60,515 nt of DNA from Oscillospiraceae bacterium (GTDB lineage: Bacteria; Bacillota; Clostridia; Oscillospirales; Ruminococcaceae). Positions 10,534 through 19,295 of the stretch are shown here, in pieces; position 1 is the first letter of the stretch; every line of letters starts with the position of its first letter. Position numbers and translations under genes: made by a program. Under the pieces are notes generated by a model. That model saw only the letters and a program-made list of their open reading frames with translations. It was not told the origin of the DNA and made no database searches. The stretch is taken from contig JAFUNP010000003.1 of assembly GCA_017473015.1 (NCBI GenBank), forward strand, positions 1 through 60,515, written 5' to 3'.

Positions 10534-11670
10534 ATGTATATTTATATAATAGTGCTTTTAATATCACTTTTATTTGCATCGGTTATTATGGAACTTCAAA
10601 AAATGCCAGTTGATGTGTTGGAGTATAAAACTATAACCATACCTAAAAGATATGTGGAATACATGTTGCTGTTTTGTTCTATGTTACCTTTTATTCTTTT
10701 GTGTGGTTTGAGATATAATGTGGGTGTAGATTATTCATATACATATACATATCTCTATGACCTTGTAGCACAGGGGCTCAGTTATACACAGGTAAATGCA
10801 ATACGCAACTGTGAAATAGGTTTTTATTGGTTGATAAGATTTATTCAGGCCATGGGTGGCGGTTATGTTTATCTTTTTACTATCACATCAGCTGTTATAA
10901 TATCATTGTTCTGGATAGGATTTTATCAGCAGTCAGATAACTTGTGTATGAGTATTACTCTGTTTATATGTGCTGAAAGTTTTTTTGTATCGCTCAGTTA
11001 TGTGCGACAATTTATGGCACGGGCAGTGGTGTTTTATGGCATAAAGTACCTTACAGAAAAAGGGATGAAAAATGTTCTGAAATATCTGCGGTGTGTGGCT
11101 TTAGCCTGCACTTTCCATACTTCAGCTATACTTATGATAGGACTGATTGCAGCAAAATATATCAGAATTCATCCTGGGGTACTTACTACAGCAATAATTA
11201 TAATTTCGTCATTCAAATATACTCTTGAAAAACCTTTGGAATGGTTGCTGCGGAAAACTAAATACCACTACGCTATAGGGACTCCTTTCCAGTCCCCGGT
11301 CCGTTTTTATATGACCAGACCGATAGCTTATTCAATATTATTTACACTTGCCTGGATTTTTTATAAAAAGTGCAGACATGACAAAAACTATAATCTTATA
11401 TTGAATACGCTGGCCATGCTGATTCTTATTACAGTGAATTTTGATGTAATGCCTCAACTAGATAGGGTTACCTGGTATTATGAGATTCTCGTTATGCTGT
11501 GCACCCCATATCTAATAAAACAGATTGAAAACCGATGGCTGAAAAAAATAGTTACAATAGGGCTGATTACCATGTATGCTGTGTTTACTTATCACAATGT
11601 AGTGGTGTATCTTGCTCATGGCGCTGTTCCGTACAGATTTGTTCTGGCTCCAAGTATGGTTATTTACTGA
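10534..11670 (+). CDS. EpsG-family membrane protein (putative polysaccharide polymerase)
   Basis: 378 residues, mostly hydrophobic, with about ten predicted membrane spans. The CGLRYNVGVDYSYTYTY segment near residue 57 and the later SYVRQFMA motif are characteristic of the EpsG family of integral membrane proteins found in exopolysaccharide loci. By family knowledge it would act as a Wzy-like polymerase or in export; the polymer is unknown. The ATG is preceded by GGGAG at good spacing. It has its own promoter and a strong terminator, so it is probably monocistronic. It lies between the giant surface protein and a sugar transferase, which supports a cell-envelope role. Confidence 0.75.
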   Translation: MYIYIIVLLISLLFASVIMELQKMPVDVLEYKTITIPKRYVEYMLLFCSMLPFILLCGLRYNVGVDYSYTYTYLYDLVAQGLSYTQVNAIRNCEIGFYWLIRFIQAMGGGYVYLFTITSAVIISLFWIGFYQQSDNLCMSITLFICAESFFVSLSYVRQFMARAVVFYGIKYLTEKGMKNVLKYLRCVALACTFHTSAILMIGLIAAKYIRIHPGVLTTAIIIISSFKYTLEKPLEWLLRKTKYHYAIGTPFQSPVRFYMTRPIAYSILFTLAWIFYKKCRHDKNYNLILNTLAMLILITVNFDVMPQLDRVTWYYEILVMLCTPYLIKQIENRWLKKIVTIGLITMYAVFTYHNVVVYLAHGAVPYRFVLAPSMVIY

Positions 11671-11689
11671 TATTTACAAATTATGAAAT

Positions 11690-11730
11690 AACAGGTGCTT
11701 TTTCCTTGATACAGGAAAACACCTGTTTTA
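11690..11730 (+). terminator. Terminator after the EpsG-like gene
   Basis: AACAGGTG and AGGAAAA-side arms pair with CACCTGTT, and a T-rich tail (TTTTATTT) follows. The stem is long and interrupted by one bulge. Confidence 0.75.
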
Positions 11731-11783
11731 TTTCCATATAAAAACGCTGTAGTTTACAGATATTTAACAGATTAAAAATAGAC

Positions 11784-11813
11784 TTTACATATATTTTATG
11801 ATAAAATTATAAT
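11784..11813 (+). promoter_or_regulatory. Promoter of the sugar transferase-VTC-DUF4956 unit
   Basis: TTTACA, an 18-bp spacer and TATAAT. The leader to the ATG is about 90 bases, in which I see no recognisable regulatory structure. Confidence 0.6.
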
Positions 11814-11907
11814 GTTATGGAAAAAATAGATATATTCTGTTGTTTTATGAAAAAAGTCAGCAATCTTCTGCCGTGGGCAAATAATTATATATAGAAGTAA
11901 ATATAAA

Positions 11908-12582
11908 ATGAGTGGTTTGAATTCTAAAAATATTTCTTTGTCCGCACGGAAAGCAATGCGGCAAAGTGAAAAAAAGAAAAAATATCTTATTATAAAAAGA
12001 ATAATTGATGTGATAGTATCGGCTGTTGCTCTGGTTATACTGTTTCCTTTTATGCTGCTGATTGCATTAATTATTGTTATTGATGACCCTGGAGCATCCC
12101 CGTTTTTTACTCAGAAAAGAGTGGGAAAAGATGGAAAAGAATTTACATTTTATAAGTTCCGTACAATGTATTCTGATGCTGGCGAAAAGCAGGCAGACTT
12201 ACTTCCGCTCAACGAGATGGACGGCCCTGTATTTAAAATTAAACATGACCCAAGAATAACCAGGGTGGGTGTGTTTTTAAGGCGAACCAGCATAGATGAG
12301 ATACCACAGTTTTTAAATGTACTTAAAGGGGAAATGAGCATTGTGGGACCTAGACCTGCTTTGCCTGAAGAGGTGGCTTGTTACAATGAACGAGAAAAAA
12401 TTCGCCTGCTGGTTACTCCCGGACTTACCTGCTACTGGCAGGTTCAACCTCACAGAAACGAACTTAGTTTTAAAGAGTGGGTTGAGCTTGACATAAAATA
12501 TATAAAAGAACGAAGCCTTAAAGTGGATTTTAAGATTATCGTAAACACTTTCGGTGCAGTTATAGGATTGAATGGTGTATAG
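11908..12582 (+). CDS. Undecaprenyl-phosphate sugar phosphotransferase (bacterial sugar transferase family)
   Basis: 224 residues. A basic N-terminus (KKKKYLIIKR) leads into one hydrophobic segment at about residues 30-55. The catalytic domain follows, with FTQKRVGKDGKEF, YKFRTM, DPRITRVGVFLRRTSIDEIPQ, GEMSIVGPRPALPEE and a late PGLTCYWQV motif, all typical of the WcaJ/EpsL-type family. The enzyme transfers a sugar-1-phosphate to undecaprenyl phosphate, starting a surface glycan. It lacks the extra N-terminal membrane module of long WcaJ proteins, so it is the short EpsL/PglC-like form. The next gene starts 35 bases downstream, suggesting co-transcription. The sugar cannot be predicted from sequence alone. 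Confidence 0.9.
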   Translation: MSGLNSKNISLSARKAMRQSEKKKKYLIIKRIIDVIVSAVALVILFPFMLLIALIIVIDDPGASPFFTQKRVGKDGKEFTFYKFRTMYSDAGEKQADLLPLNEMDGPVFKIKHDPRITRVGVFLRRTSIDEIPQFLNVLKGEMSIVGPRPALPEEVACYNEREKIRLLVTPGLTCYWQVQPHRNELSFKEWVELDIKYIKERSLKVDFKIIVNTFGAVIGLNGV

Positions 12583-12617
12583 CTTATCGACAAATGGGAG
12601 AATAAGGAGAGAATGTA

Positions 12618-13313
12618 TTGGATAATAAAATCCCCGTATATCGTCATGAATTCAAGTATGTGGTGTCTGCATCGCAGTTGATTCTTATTGAAAACAGAAT
12701 AAAAAATCTTATGGAGATGGATGTACATACGGGGAATAAGGGTATGTACAATATCCGTAGCTTGTATTTTGATGATTATTATGACCGTTGTCTGTACGAA
12801 AATATAAACGGAACAGACCCACGCGAGAAATTCCGAATAAGGATATATAACCATTCGCGGGATAGAATAACTTTGGAATGCAAGCGCAAACAGAATGGCA
12901 AAACATTGAAGACATCCTGCCCTCTTAGCGAAGAGCAGACCAGAATTTTGATGAAAGGTCGAGCTTTATCGAATATAGCGGAGCAACCACCTCTTTTACA
13001 AAAATTTACTGTTGAAATGTTGTCTCGCGGTTTGCACCCTGTAACAATAGTAGAATATGACAGAATACCATACATTTATAAAAATGGCAATGTAAGGGTT
13101 ACCCTTGACATGAATATATCGTCATCAAAATCGGTTTTGTCTTTTTTGGATGATGTTATTCCCAAAAGACCGGTAATGCCGGCCGGACAGCATTTGCTGG
13201 AGGTAAAATATGATGAGTATATTCCCGATTTTATATACAAAAGTATCCGGCCTGAAAATCTGAAATATACGGCATACTCCAAATACTATATGTGCCGAAA
13301 ATATACATTGTAG
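12618..13313 (+). CDS. VTC-domain protein (putative polyphosphate polymerase-like)
   Basis: 231 residues. A TTG start is chosen because AAGGAG ends seven bases before it and the nearby ATG at 12613 is in another frame. The family fold is indicated by YRHEFKYVVS near the N-terminus (acid/Lys pair), SLYFDDYYD, the KFRIRIYN Arg pair, LECKRKQNGKT and a closing LLEVKYDEY. These are the charged strands that line the tunnel of VTC-type polyphosphate polymerases. Most bacterial homologues are uncharacterised, so polymerase activity is inference. Only ten bases separate it from the DUF4956 gene, a pairing seen often in Firmicutes, which suggests the two act together at the membrane. Confidence 0.8.
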   Translation: MDNKIPVYRHEFKYVVSASQLILIENRIKNLMEMDVHTGNKGMYNIRSLYFDDYYDRCLYENINGTDPREKFRIRIYNHSRDRITLECKRKQNGKTLKTSCPLSEEQTRILMKGRALSNIAEQPPLLQKFTVEMLSRGLHPVTIVEYDRIPYIYKNGNVRVTLDMNISSSKSVLSFLDDVIPKRPVMPAGQHLLEVKYDEYIPDFIYKSIRPENLKYTAYSKYYMCRKYTL

Positions 13314-13323
13314 TGAGGTTGAC

Positions 13324-14001
13324 ATGGTAACATTTAAAGATATATTTAAAAAATCTTTTGTAGAGGGTTATTCAGGTATAGAAATAACCGCTACTACTAT
13401 ATTGGTTGCATTGATAATTGCCACTTTACTGGCGATATATATATTCTATATATACAGAAGTGTGACGAGAAAGACTTTTTATTCCCAGAGTTTTAATATC
13501 TCTCTGGTTGGTGTCACAATTATAACAGCAGCTATCATACTTGTTATGCAGTCCAGTGTGGTTCTGTCACTTGGCATGGTGGGGGCGCTATCCATAGTAC
13601 GCTTCCGTACAGCAATAAAAGATCCAATGGATCTGATGTTTCTTTTTTGGGCTATCAGCACAGGTATTATATGTGGTGCAGGTCTTGCTCAAGTTGCAGT
13701 TATTTTGTCTTCGATAATTACAATTGTTATAATATTACTGAATAAAATTCCTGTTATTAAAGCTCCTGTTATTCTTGTAGTGAATACTACCGATATTGAT
13801 GTTGAAAGCCGTATTATAGAAAAAGTAAAAAAGCATACAAAATATTTTGAAATAAAGTCAAGGAACATGACCCAGTCAACTCTTGATATGGTTATAGAAT
13901 TGAATGTAAAAGACGGCGGTGAATTGGTAAGGGATGTTATGCGGACAGACGGCGTTGTTTCTGTTGCACTTCTGTCACATAATGGTGACGCCGCATTCTG
14001 A
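13324..14001 (+). CDS. DUF4956 membrane protein
   Basis: 225 residues. Three to four hydrophobic spans lie between residues 20 and 140, including a conserved-looking LGMVGALSIVRFRTAIKDPMDLMFLFWAI stretch (split here by family alignment around VRFRT and DPMD). A soluble C-terminal domain of about 80 residues follows. The family has no established biochemical function. It is translated right behind the VTC-domain gene (GAGG upstream of the ATG), and this conserved pairing implies a membrane partner for that enzyme. No clear terminator follows. Confidence 0.8.
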   Translation: MVTFKDIFKKSFVEGYSGIEITATTILVALIIATLLAIYIFYIYRSVTRKTFYSQSFNISLVGVTIITAAIILVMQSSVVLSLGMVGALSIVRFRTAIKDPMDLMFLFWAISTGIICGAGLAQVAVILSSIITIVIILLNKIPVIKAPVILVVNTTDIDVESRIIEKVKKHTKYFEIKSRNMTQSTLDMVIELNVKDGGELVRDVMRTDGVVSVALLSHNGDAAF

Positions 14002-14144
14002 TAGCATTGAAAAAGCTTATTCTGCCACCAAATAAAAGTAAGAAATATAAATTCCTGTGAAATATCAGGCACTGTTATTTACTTTTTTCTCCGTTACTGC
14101 TAAAATAATAAAACATTTCATTAGATGCAGAAAAGGGGAAGGCT

Positions 14145-14579
14145 ATGAATAAGTTTCTGATGTATATGATAAACCTCATATACACCGCCCACAACAAAAT
14201 ACTCAGTCTTAATGACGCTTATGAGTACAATTTTACTGACAAAGAGCTGCATTTTCTGGTAATCGGCGTAATTGGCATGCTGATGATATTTGCCATTTAC
14301 CCTGTTTTCAAATGGCTGGCAAAGCACGGACATATTATGACTATTACATGGATATATGTTTTCACGCTGGTTATAGTTCTGACTTTTTCCATTGAAATAG
14401 GACAGAAAGCAGGTAACAACGGCAGCATGGAGTTTGCCGACATTGTTTTCGGTGTGGTGGGCTTTCTGGCAATGTTCCTTGTTTTTGCTGTCATCCGCGG
14501 CATACTCCATCTGATAATAAAACTGATAAGAAAAACAAAAGCCAGAAAAGCAGAAAAACAGCAAAAAGTAAATACATAA
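14145..14579 (+). CDS. Small three-span membrane protein of unknown function
   Basis: 144 residues, which I do not recognise. Hydrophobic segments lie at about residues 44-62, 68-88 and 103-130, and the C-terminus is strongly basic (KLIRKTKARKAEKQQK). The ribosome site is AAAAGGGGAAGG just before the ATG. It follows the DUF4956 gene by 143 bases and ends in its own hairpin terminator, so it may be the last gene of the envelope unit or stand alone. Confidence 0.6.
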   Translation: MNKFLMYMINLIYTAHNKILSLNDAYEYNFTDKELHFLVIGVIGMLMIFAIYPVFKWLAKHGHIMTITWIYVFTLVIVLTFSIEIGQKAGNNGSMEFADIVFGVVGFLAMFLVFAVIRGILHLIIKLIRKTKARKAEKQQKVNT

Positions 14580-14584
14580 AAATC

Positions 14585-14612
14585 AATGCCCTGCATCTGC
14601 AGGGCATTTGTT
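14585..14612 (+). terminator. Terminator after the small membrane protein gene
   Basis: AATGCCCTGCA and TGCAGGGCATT form a perfect 11-bp stem with a two-base centre, followed by TGTTG. The T-run is short. Confidence 0.7.
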
Positions 14613-14616
14613 GTAT

Positions 14617-14645
14617 TTGAAGTAGAGGGGCTGTTGTGATATACT
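14617..14645 (+). promoter_or_regulatory. Promoter of the amidohydrolase gene
   Basis: TTGAAG, 17 bp, TATACT; about 30 bases from the start codon. Confidence 0.5.
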
Positions 14646-14676
14646 GTAATCAAAGAATGAAACAGAGGTTGGTTTT

Positions 14677-15990
14677 ATGATTACAAGAATAGAAAATGTG
14701 ACTGTCCTCACAATGGACAAAGATTGTACAGAATATAAAAACAGCAGTGTTACAATTGAAAATGACACAATAATTGCAATAGATGATGCCACAATTCCTG
14801 CCGATGAAGTTATTGACGGTCAGGGCGGTATACTTATGCCGGGCATGGTAAACACCCATTCTCATCTGGCAATGATTCCTTTCCGCGGGCTGGGGGATGA
14901 CTGTCCTGACAGACTGCGCCGTTTTCTTTTCCCTCTGGAATCAAAGACTATGACGCCTCGTCTGGTGCGTCTGTCCAGTGAGTATGCAGCCTGCGAACTT
15001 ATGCTGGGTGGTGTTACACAGGTTTTCGATATGTATTTTTACGAAGACGAAGTGACACAGGCTATGGTAAAAATGAATATGCGCGCCACTCTGGCAGAAA
15101 CTATTCTGGATTTTGCCCACTGCAACTCTGACAAACCTTACGGCGGTCTGGATTACAGCCGCTGGTTTATAAACAAGTGGAAAAATTCCCATCCTCTTAT
15201 CACACCTGCCATTGCACCTCACGCCACAAACACAAACAGCGCCGATGCACTGAAGGAGGCCAATGAAATTTCCGCTGAAAACGATGTGCTTATCAGCACC
15301 CATGTCAGCGAAATGGATTATGAAATGGACTATTTCCGCAAAGAATATGACATGACACCTGTGGAATTTCTGGACTCCATCGGCCTGCTGACCGACAGAC
15401 TGCTGGCTGTTCATTGCATTCACGCCACAGAAAGTGATGTGCGCCTGATGAAAGACAGAGGCGTAAGAGTAAGCCACTGCGTCGGCTCAAATACAAAGGC
15501 AGGCAAGGGCGTTATGCCGCTGAAAGCTATGATGGCGGAGGGTGTGAATGTTTCCCTGGGTACAGACGGTGCCTCCAGTGGCAACACAATCGACCTTATC
15601 ACCCAGCTGGGTATGGTAACCCGTGCTCATAAAACAGCCAACCACGACCGCGGTGCTTTCACAGCAAAGGAAATAGTGGCTATGGCTACTATTGAAGGTG
15701 CAAAGGCATTGAGAACCGACCACATTACCGGCAGCATAGAAACAGGAAAAAAAGCCGACCTGGTGCTGATTGAAACCCAGTCAGTGAATATGTTCCCTAT
15801 ACACGACCCTTATTCCGCCCTGGTTTACAGCGCTAATCCATCAAATGTGGACAGCGTGTGGATTAACGGCGTGCAGACAGTATCAGGCAAAAAACTGGTA
15901 TACCATGACCTGATGGAAATCAGAAAAGAACTGGACGAAGAAATGACAGAGTTCCGCCGAATGGCAGAAATACAGTCACAGCAGATTTAA
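14677..15990 (+). CDS. Amidohydrolase, SAH/MTA deaminase-like (MtaD/SsnA group)
   Basis: 437 residues, normal for the family. Metal-site motifs are visible in order: MVNTHSHLAM (His61, His63), ISTHVSEMD, LAVHCIHAT, SHCVGSNTKAGKG and LGTDGASSGN. The last Asp is the catalytic metal ligand of the TIM-barrel amidohydrolases. The closest described group deaminates S-adenosylhomocysteine, methylthioadenosine or related purines, but guanine or other aminohydrolase activity cannot be excluded. AGAGG precedes the ATG. A gene for an unknown acidic protein starts 24 bases after the stop and probably shares the transcript. Confidence 0.85.
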   Translation: MITRIENVTVLTMDKDCTEYKNSSVTIENDTIIAIDDATIPADEVIDGQGGILMPGMVNTHSHLAMIPFRGLGDDCPDRLRRFLFPLESKTMTPRLVRLSSEYAACELMLGGVTQVFDMYFYEDEVTQAMVKMNMRATLAETILDFAHCNSDKPYGGLDYSRWFINKWKNSHPLITPAIAPHATNTNSADALKEANEISAENDVLISTHVSEMDYEMDYFRKEYDMTPVEFLDSIGLLTDRLLAVHCIHATESDVRLMKDRGVRVSHCVGSNTKAGKGVMPLKAMMAEGVNVSLGTDGASSGNTIDLITQLGMVTRAHKTANHDRGAFTAKEIVAMATIEGAKALRTDHITGSIETGKKADLVLIETQSVNMFPIHDPYSALVYSANPSNVDSVWINGVQTVSGKKLVYHDLMEIRKELDEEMTEFRRMAEIQSQQI

Positions 15991-16013
15991 AAACAGAACG
16001 GAGATTTTGATAT

Positions 16014-16628
16014 ATGAAATTTACAGTTACAGCCAACGAAGAGGGTTTCAGCGTAGATGAGCTTATGCTGGAAGCGGAAGAAAAAGAAAATATAGGTCTG
16101 GCAGTAAACAATATGGCTTATGGCACTACAGCGGCCCTGCTGGAATTTGTGCAGAATTTTGCCTCAGATACAACAAACGCCCAGGAGATATTCAATCTTA
16201 TGTTACAGCATATACGGGCAGTGTCAGATGAATTTTTCAGCAATGAAGCAGGCAGACGGCAGGATGAGGTTATCTATGAAATTTCCGAAGAAGTTTTTCT
16301 GCCATGGGTTTATGGCCAGGGGTATTCTGATGTATACGAATTTATTGACCGGTATGGTGACCGGGAGCTGAAAATGGCATTTACAGTCAATGGTGACACT
16401 GTGGAAGTGTTCTTTGTGGATGCTGACGGCAACCGTCAGGATGATATAGGCGAAATTGAAGCAATCAATTTTACCATCGCACCGGATTTTGCTGCCAGAC
16501 AGTGTCTGGAGCTGACAGCCATCGCCTGGACAGCTCTGGACCGCCTTTACGGCCAGAGAAACAATTACTTGCGCAAAAACCCGGTGAATGACCTGGAAAA
16601 AGCTATCCGTGCAGAACTGAAAATATGA
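16014..16628 (+). CDS. Acidic cytoplasmic protein of unknown function
   Basis: 204 residues, not recognised. It is acidic, has no membrane span or signal peptide, and is likely mostly helical in its first half (EEKENIGLAVNNMAYGTTAALLEFVQ). It is preceded by GGAGAT and follows the amidohydrolase closely, so it is co-transcribed with it. It ends with a strong terminator. Confidence 0.7.
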   Translation: MKFTVTANEEGFSVDELMLEAEEKENIGLAVNNMAYGTTAALLEFVQNFASDTTNAQEIFNLMLQHIRAVSDEFFSNEAGRRQDEVIYEISEEVFLPWVYGQGYSDVYEFIDRYGDRELKMAFTVNGDTVEVFFVDADGNRQDDIGEIEAINFTIAPDFAARQCLELTAIAWTALDRLYGQRNNYLRKNPVNDLEKAIRAELKI

Positions 16629-16635
16629 TAAACAG

Positions 16636-16667
16636 AACAGCTGTGGTTTACACCACAGCTGTTTTTC
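16636..16667 (+). terminator. Terminator of the amidohydrolase operon
   Basis: AACAGCTGTGGT/ACCACAGCTGTT stem with a TTAC loop, then TTTT. Confidence 0.9.
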
Positions 16668-16689
16668 ATTAAGTTATATTTCAGCATAT

Positions 16690-16960
16690 TTTATTCCGGG
16701 CGGATAATATCCGCCCTTACGCGAATCAGCGAACAAACTAAAAGTCTGTCATTTCGAGCGAACGTAGTGAGTCGAGAAATCTTTGCTGTCGTAGGCAGCA
16801 ATATAAACGGGCGGTCGGGGAGGCAAGCGTAGTGCCTGAATGGTATTTCGCGAAGCGAAATAGGCCGAGCTCGTCCTGCGAGGCCAGTGGTGCCCCTACG
16901 CGGACAAATAATTTACCATATAGCTGCTTGTAGGGAACGGTCTTGACCGTTCCCTACATA
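16690..16960. repeat. Mosaic of dispersed intergenic repeat modules
   Basis: This gene-free stretch is built from several palindromic modules. They are GGGCGGATA/TATCCGCCC at 16698-16716, a TCATTTCGAGCGAACGTAGT-type module at 16750-16784, TATTTCGC/GCGAAATA at about 16842-16861, and a perfect 13-bp inverted repeat GTAGGGAACGGTC/GACCGTTCCCTAC at 16930-16957. Such modules are common as scattered repeats in clostridial genomes. No open frame is credible here. Confidence 0.75.
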
Positions 16961-16973
16961 TACCGAATAACAA

Positions 16974-17000
16974 AAAAGCTGCGGTTTAACCGCAGCTTTT
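16974..17000 (-). terminator. Bidirectional terminator, serves the DUF3048 gene
   Basis: AAAAGCTGCGG/CCGCAGCTTTT hairpin with T-runs on both strands, just 3' of the minus-strand lipoprotein gene. Confidence 0.85.
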
Positions 17001-17015
17001 ATTGTATTAATAATC

Positions 17016-18179
17016 TTATTCAAACTCTGTTTCTGTTTCAACTACCTGTGATGGGTCGATTTCTTCTTCTACGATTTCCACTTCAGGTGCAGCGTATTCA
17101 AATCTTTCGTATTCGTCCAGGTCAACAAAGCCGATGTAAGATTTACCGCAGTTTACCTGCAGTGGATTTTCGTCCATATCTGTAAATCTCAGTGCCTCTG
17201 TTGGTGCGCCTTTGAACCAGCGGATTTGTTCTACTTTGCCGTTGGAGAAGTAGTAGCCAACGCCGCCGTATGTCAGGTCAACTTTCTGGTAGTTAGGGTC
17301 GCCTTTGCCGCCGCCTGGGTATGGATACTTGGAAATATCTGCAAATGCTACAAATACATTTTCAAAGCCAATCTGTTCGCCTGTATTTTCGTCGATTGTG
17401 GCTTCTCTCACACCTTTGGAGCCATTGTACATAGACATTTTGTACTCCATGGTGGCTTCGTCATATTCAAAATATGTACGGTATGTTTCGGAATGAACAA
17501 TGTTGATTGTCTGTACAGCTTCGCCGTTCAGTTCTCTTACGCCGCCGTTTTCATCGTAGTCAACGAAGTTGAACAGTGGAGCAGTATATGTTTTGTCCAT
17601 GTCATATTCGTATTTTTCCACCAGCTTTGTAATCTGTTCAGCATTTGTGTATGCTGTGTGTTCCAGAGCTTTGCCAGGGCGTTCACGTCTGTAGATAAAG
17701 TTTTTGTACTGGCCGTCAACGTCCAGCTCGTTGTAGTTGTTGGTATCAATATATGTCTGTGTGATACCGCTGCGGCCGATGTGCATATACAGTGCCTGCC
17801 ATGGCATAGCCCACTGCAGGAACTGGTCACGGCCGGAACGTACAGGACCTACGTCTGCCAGTGTGGTATAATCCTCGAAAATACCCATAAAGCGTGTGAT
17901 ACCGCCTTCAACCTTGCTTTCAAACAGCACGGATGCCTGGGACAGACCGCTCTGTGGACGGGCAGCGGAAATGTTGTTAATCATGATGGCTACAGGACGC
18001 TGGTCAATGTAATCAGCTGTTTTTTTGTAACCTGTGAATGGGTTTGGTGCATAAATGCGGGGTGTAGGTGTAGGTTCCGCAGGTGTCTGGGACTCATCGC
18101 CGCCAGGAGCAGAAATACAGCCTGTGAGCAGGCTGGCCATTGTCAATGCAGCCAGCACAAGTGATAAAAATTTTTTCAT
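17016..18179 (-). CDS. DUF3048-family lipoprotein (YerB-like)
   Basis: 387 residues. A basic start, hydrophobic segment and LLTGC lipobox put the lipidated Cys at residue 21. A Pro/Thr-rich linker follows (TPAEPTPTPR). The two-part DUF3048 domain then shows FTGYKK, RPVAIMINNISAARPQSGL, FESKVEGGITRFMGIF, VGPVRSGRDQF and a C-terminal half with GKVEQIRWFKG near the end. The protein is exported and membrane-anchored. Homologues include B. subtilis YerB, whose role is unclear. The ATG follows AGGAGATT. Confidence 0.9.
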   Translation of the reverse strand: MKKFLSLVLAALTMASLLTGCISAPGGDESQTPAEPTPTPRIYAPNPFTGYKKTADYIDQRPVAIMINNISAARPQSGLSQASVLFESKVEGGITRFMGIFEDYTTLADVGPVRSGRDQFLQWAMPWQALYMHIGRSGITQTYIDTNNYNELDVDGQYKNFIYRRERPGKALEHTAYTNAEQITKLVEKYEYDMDKTYTAPLFNFVDYDENGGVRELNGEAVQTINIVHSETYRTYFEYDEATMEYKMSMYNGSKGVREATIDENTGEQIGFENVFVAFADISKYPYPGGGKGDPNYQKVDLTYGGVGYYFSNGKVEQIRWFKGAPTEALRFTDMDENPLQVNCGKSYIGFVDLDEYERFEYAAPEVEIVEEEIDPSQVVETETEFE

Positions 18180-18223
18180 AATAATCTCCTATGGTTTACA
18201 CCATTTAAAATATTCTACATATT

Positions 18224-18251
18224 ATTATATACATTTTACAAATTAATTCAA
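18224..18251 (-). promoter_or_regulatory. Promoter of the DUF3048 lipoprotein gene
   Basis: On the minus strand TTGAAT, 16 bp, TATAAT. Confidence 0.5.
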
Positions 18252-18358
18252 TATTCGACAGATAAAATTTATAATTTTATAATATTATTAATGTGTTCAC
18301 TAATGCAGTTTATGTAAATCGGTGAAAAATATTCCTGTTTTATCCAACAAATTAATGA

Positions 18359-18387
18359 TTGTAGATATCTAATCGTTAATGTATAAT
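18359..18387 (+). promoter_or_regulatory. Promoter of the HAD hydrolase gene
   Basis: TTGTAG, 17 bp, perfect TATAAT. Confidence 0.5.
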
Positions 18388-18432
18388 ATAATACAGATAT
18401 AATAATGAAAACTAAAAGGAGCAGTAATAAAA

Positions 18433-19140
18433 ATGATAAAAGCGGTATTTTTTGACCTGGATGGCACTCTGTTACCAATGGACCAGGACGAATTTGTAAA
18501 ATATTATTTCGGTATGCTGGCAAAAAAGGTTATCGGTGCAAAAGGTTATGACAAAGAACAGTTTATAAACAGCATATGGCAGGGTGTAGCCAATATGGTA
18601 AAGAACGATGGTACTATGACCAACGAGGAGCGCTGGTGGCAGGCATATACACGGATTTTTGGCCCTCAGGCAAGGGCAGACGAGCCTCTGTTCAGGGAAT
18701 TTTATGCCAACGAGTTCAATATAGCCAAAAATGCCTGTGGCTGTCGTGAAGAAGCGGACAAGGTTATAAAGCTGGTGAAGACAAAAGGAATGAAAGCCAT
18801 TCTTGCCACAAACCCTATTTTCCCGCGTATAGCTACAGAAAACAGAATGAAATGGGCTGGTCTGGACCGGGCTGATTTTGAACTGTTCACCACTTATGAA
18901 GATTACCGCTACAGTAAACCAAATCTGGATTATTACCGCGAAATACTGGCAAAGACAGGTCTGGACCCACAGGAATGTGCCATGGTAGGTAATGATGTAG
19001 GAGAAGATATGATTGCAGCACAGTTGGGAATGAAAGTTTTCCTGTTGACCGACTGCATTATAAATAAAAATGGTGTTGATATTTCACAGATACCACATGG
19101 CGGCTTTGAAGAACTGATTGAATTTATAGAAAAGCTGTAA
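18433..19140 (+). CDS. HAD-superfamily phosphatase
   Basis: 235 residues. Motif I is FFDLDGTLLP with catalytic Asp8 and Asp10, motif II is ILATNP, motif III is the Lys in YSKPNLDYY, and motif IV is MVGNDVGEDM. Between motifs I and II is a helical cap (about residues 15-95), placing it in the C1-cap group near phosphoglycolate phosphatase-like enzymes. The substrate cannot be assigned. AAAAGGAG precedes the ATG at good spacing. The gene stands alone between an AT-rich promoter region and the esterase gene. Confidence 0.85.
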   Translation: MIKAVFFDLDGTLLPMDQDEFVKYYFGMLAKKVIGAKGYDKEQFINSIWQGVANMVKNDGTMTNEERWWQAYTRIFGPQARADEPLFREFYANEFNIAKNACGCREEADKVIKLVKTKGMKAILATNPIFPRIATENRMKWAGLDRADFELFTTYEDYRYSKPNLDYYREILAKTGLDPQECAMVGNDVGEDMIAAQLGMKVFLLTDCIINKNGVDISQIPHGGFEELIEFIEKL

Positions 19141-19295
19141 TTGTATATATCACACAATTTGTATAACAAAGTGGAAATTATTATATCCTTTGTAATAATT
19201 ATTCATAATAGATGATACAATATTTGCAATTTTGCATATGTTGTGGTAAACTGTTTACATATTTATTATTATATAAAAGCAAGGACCCATTAATT

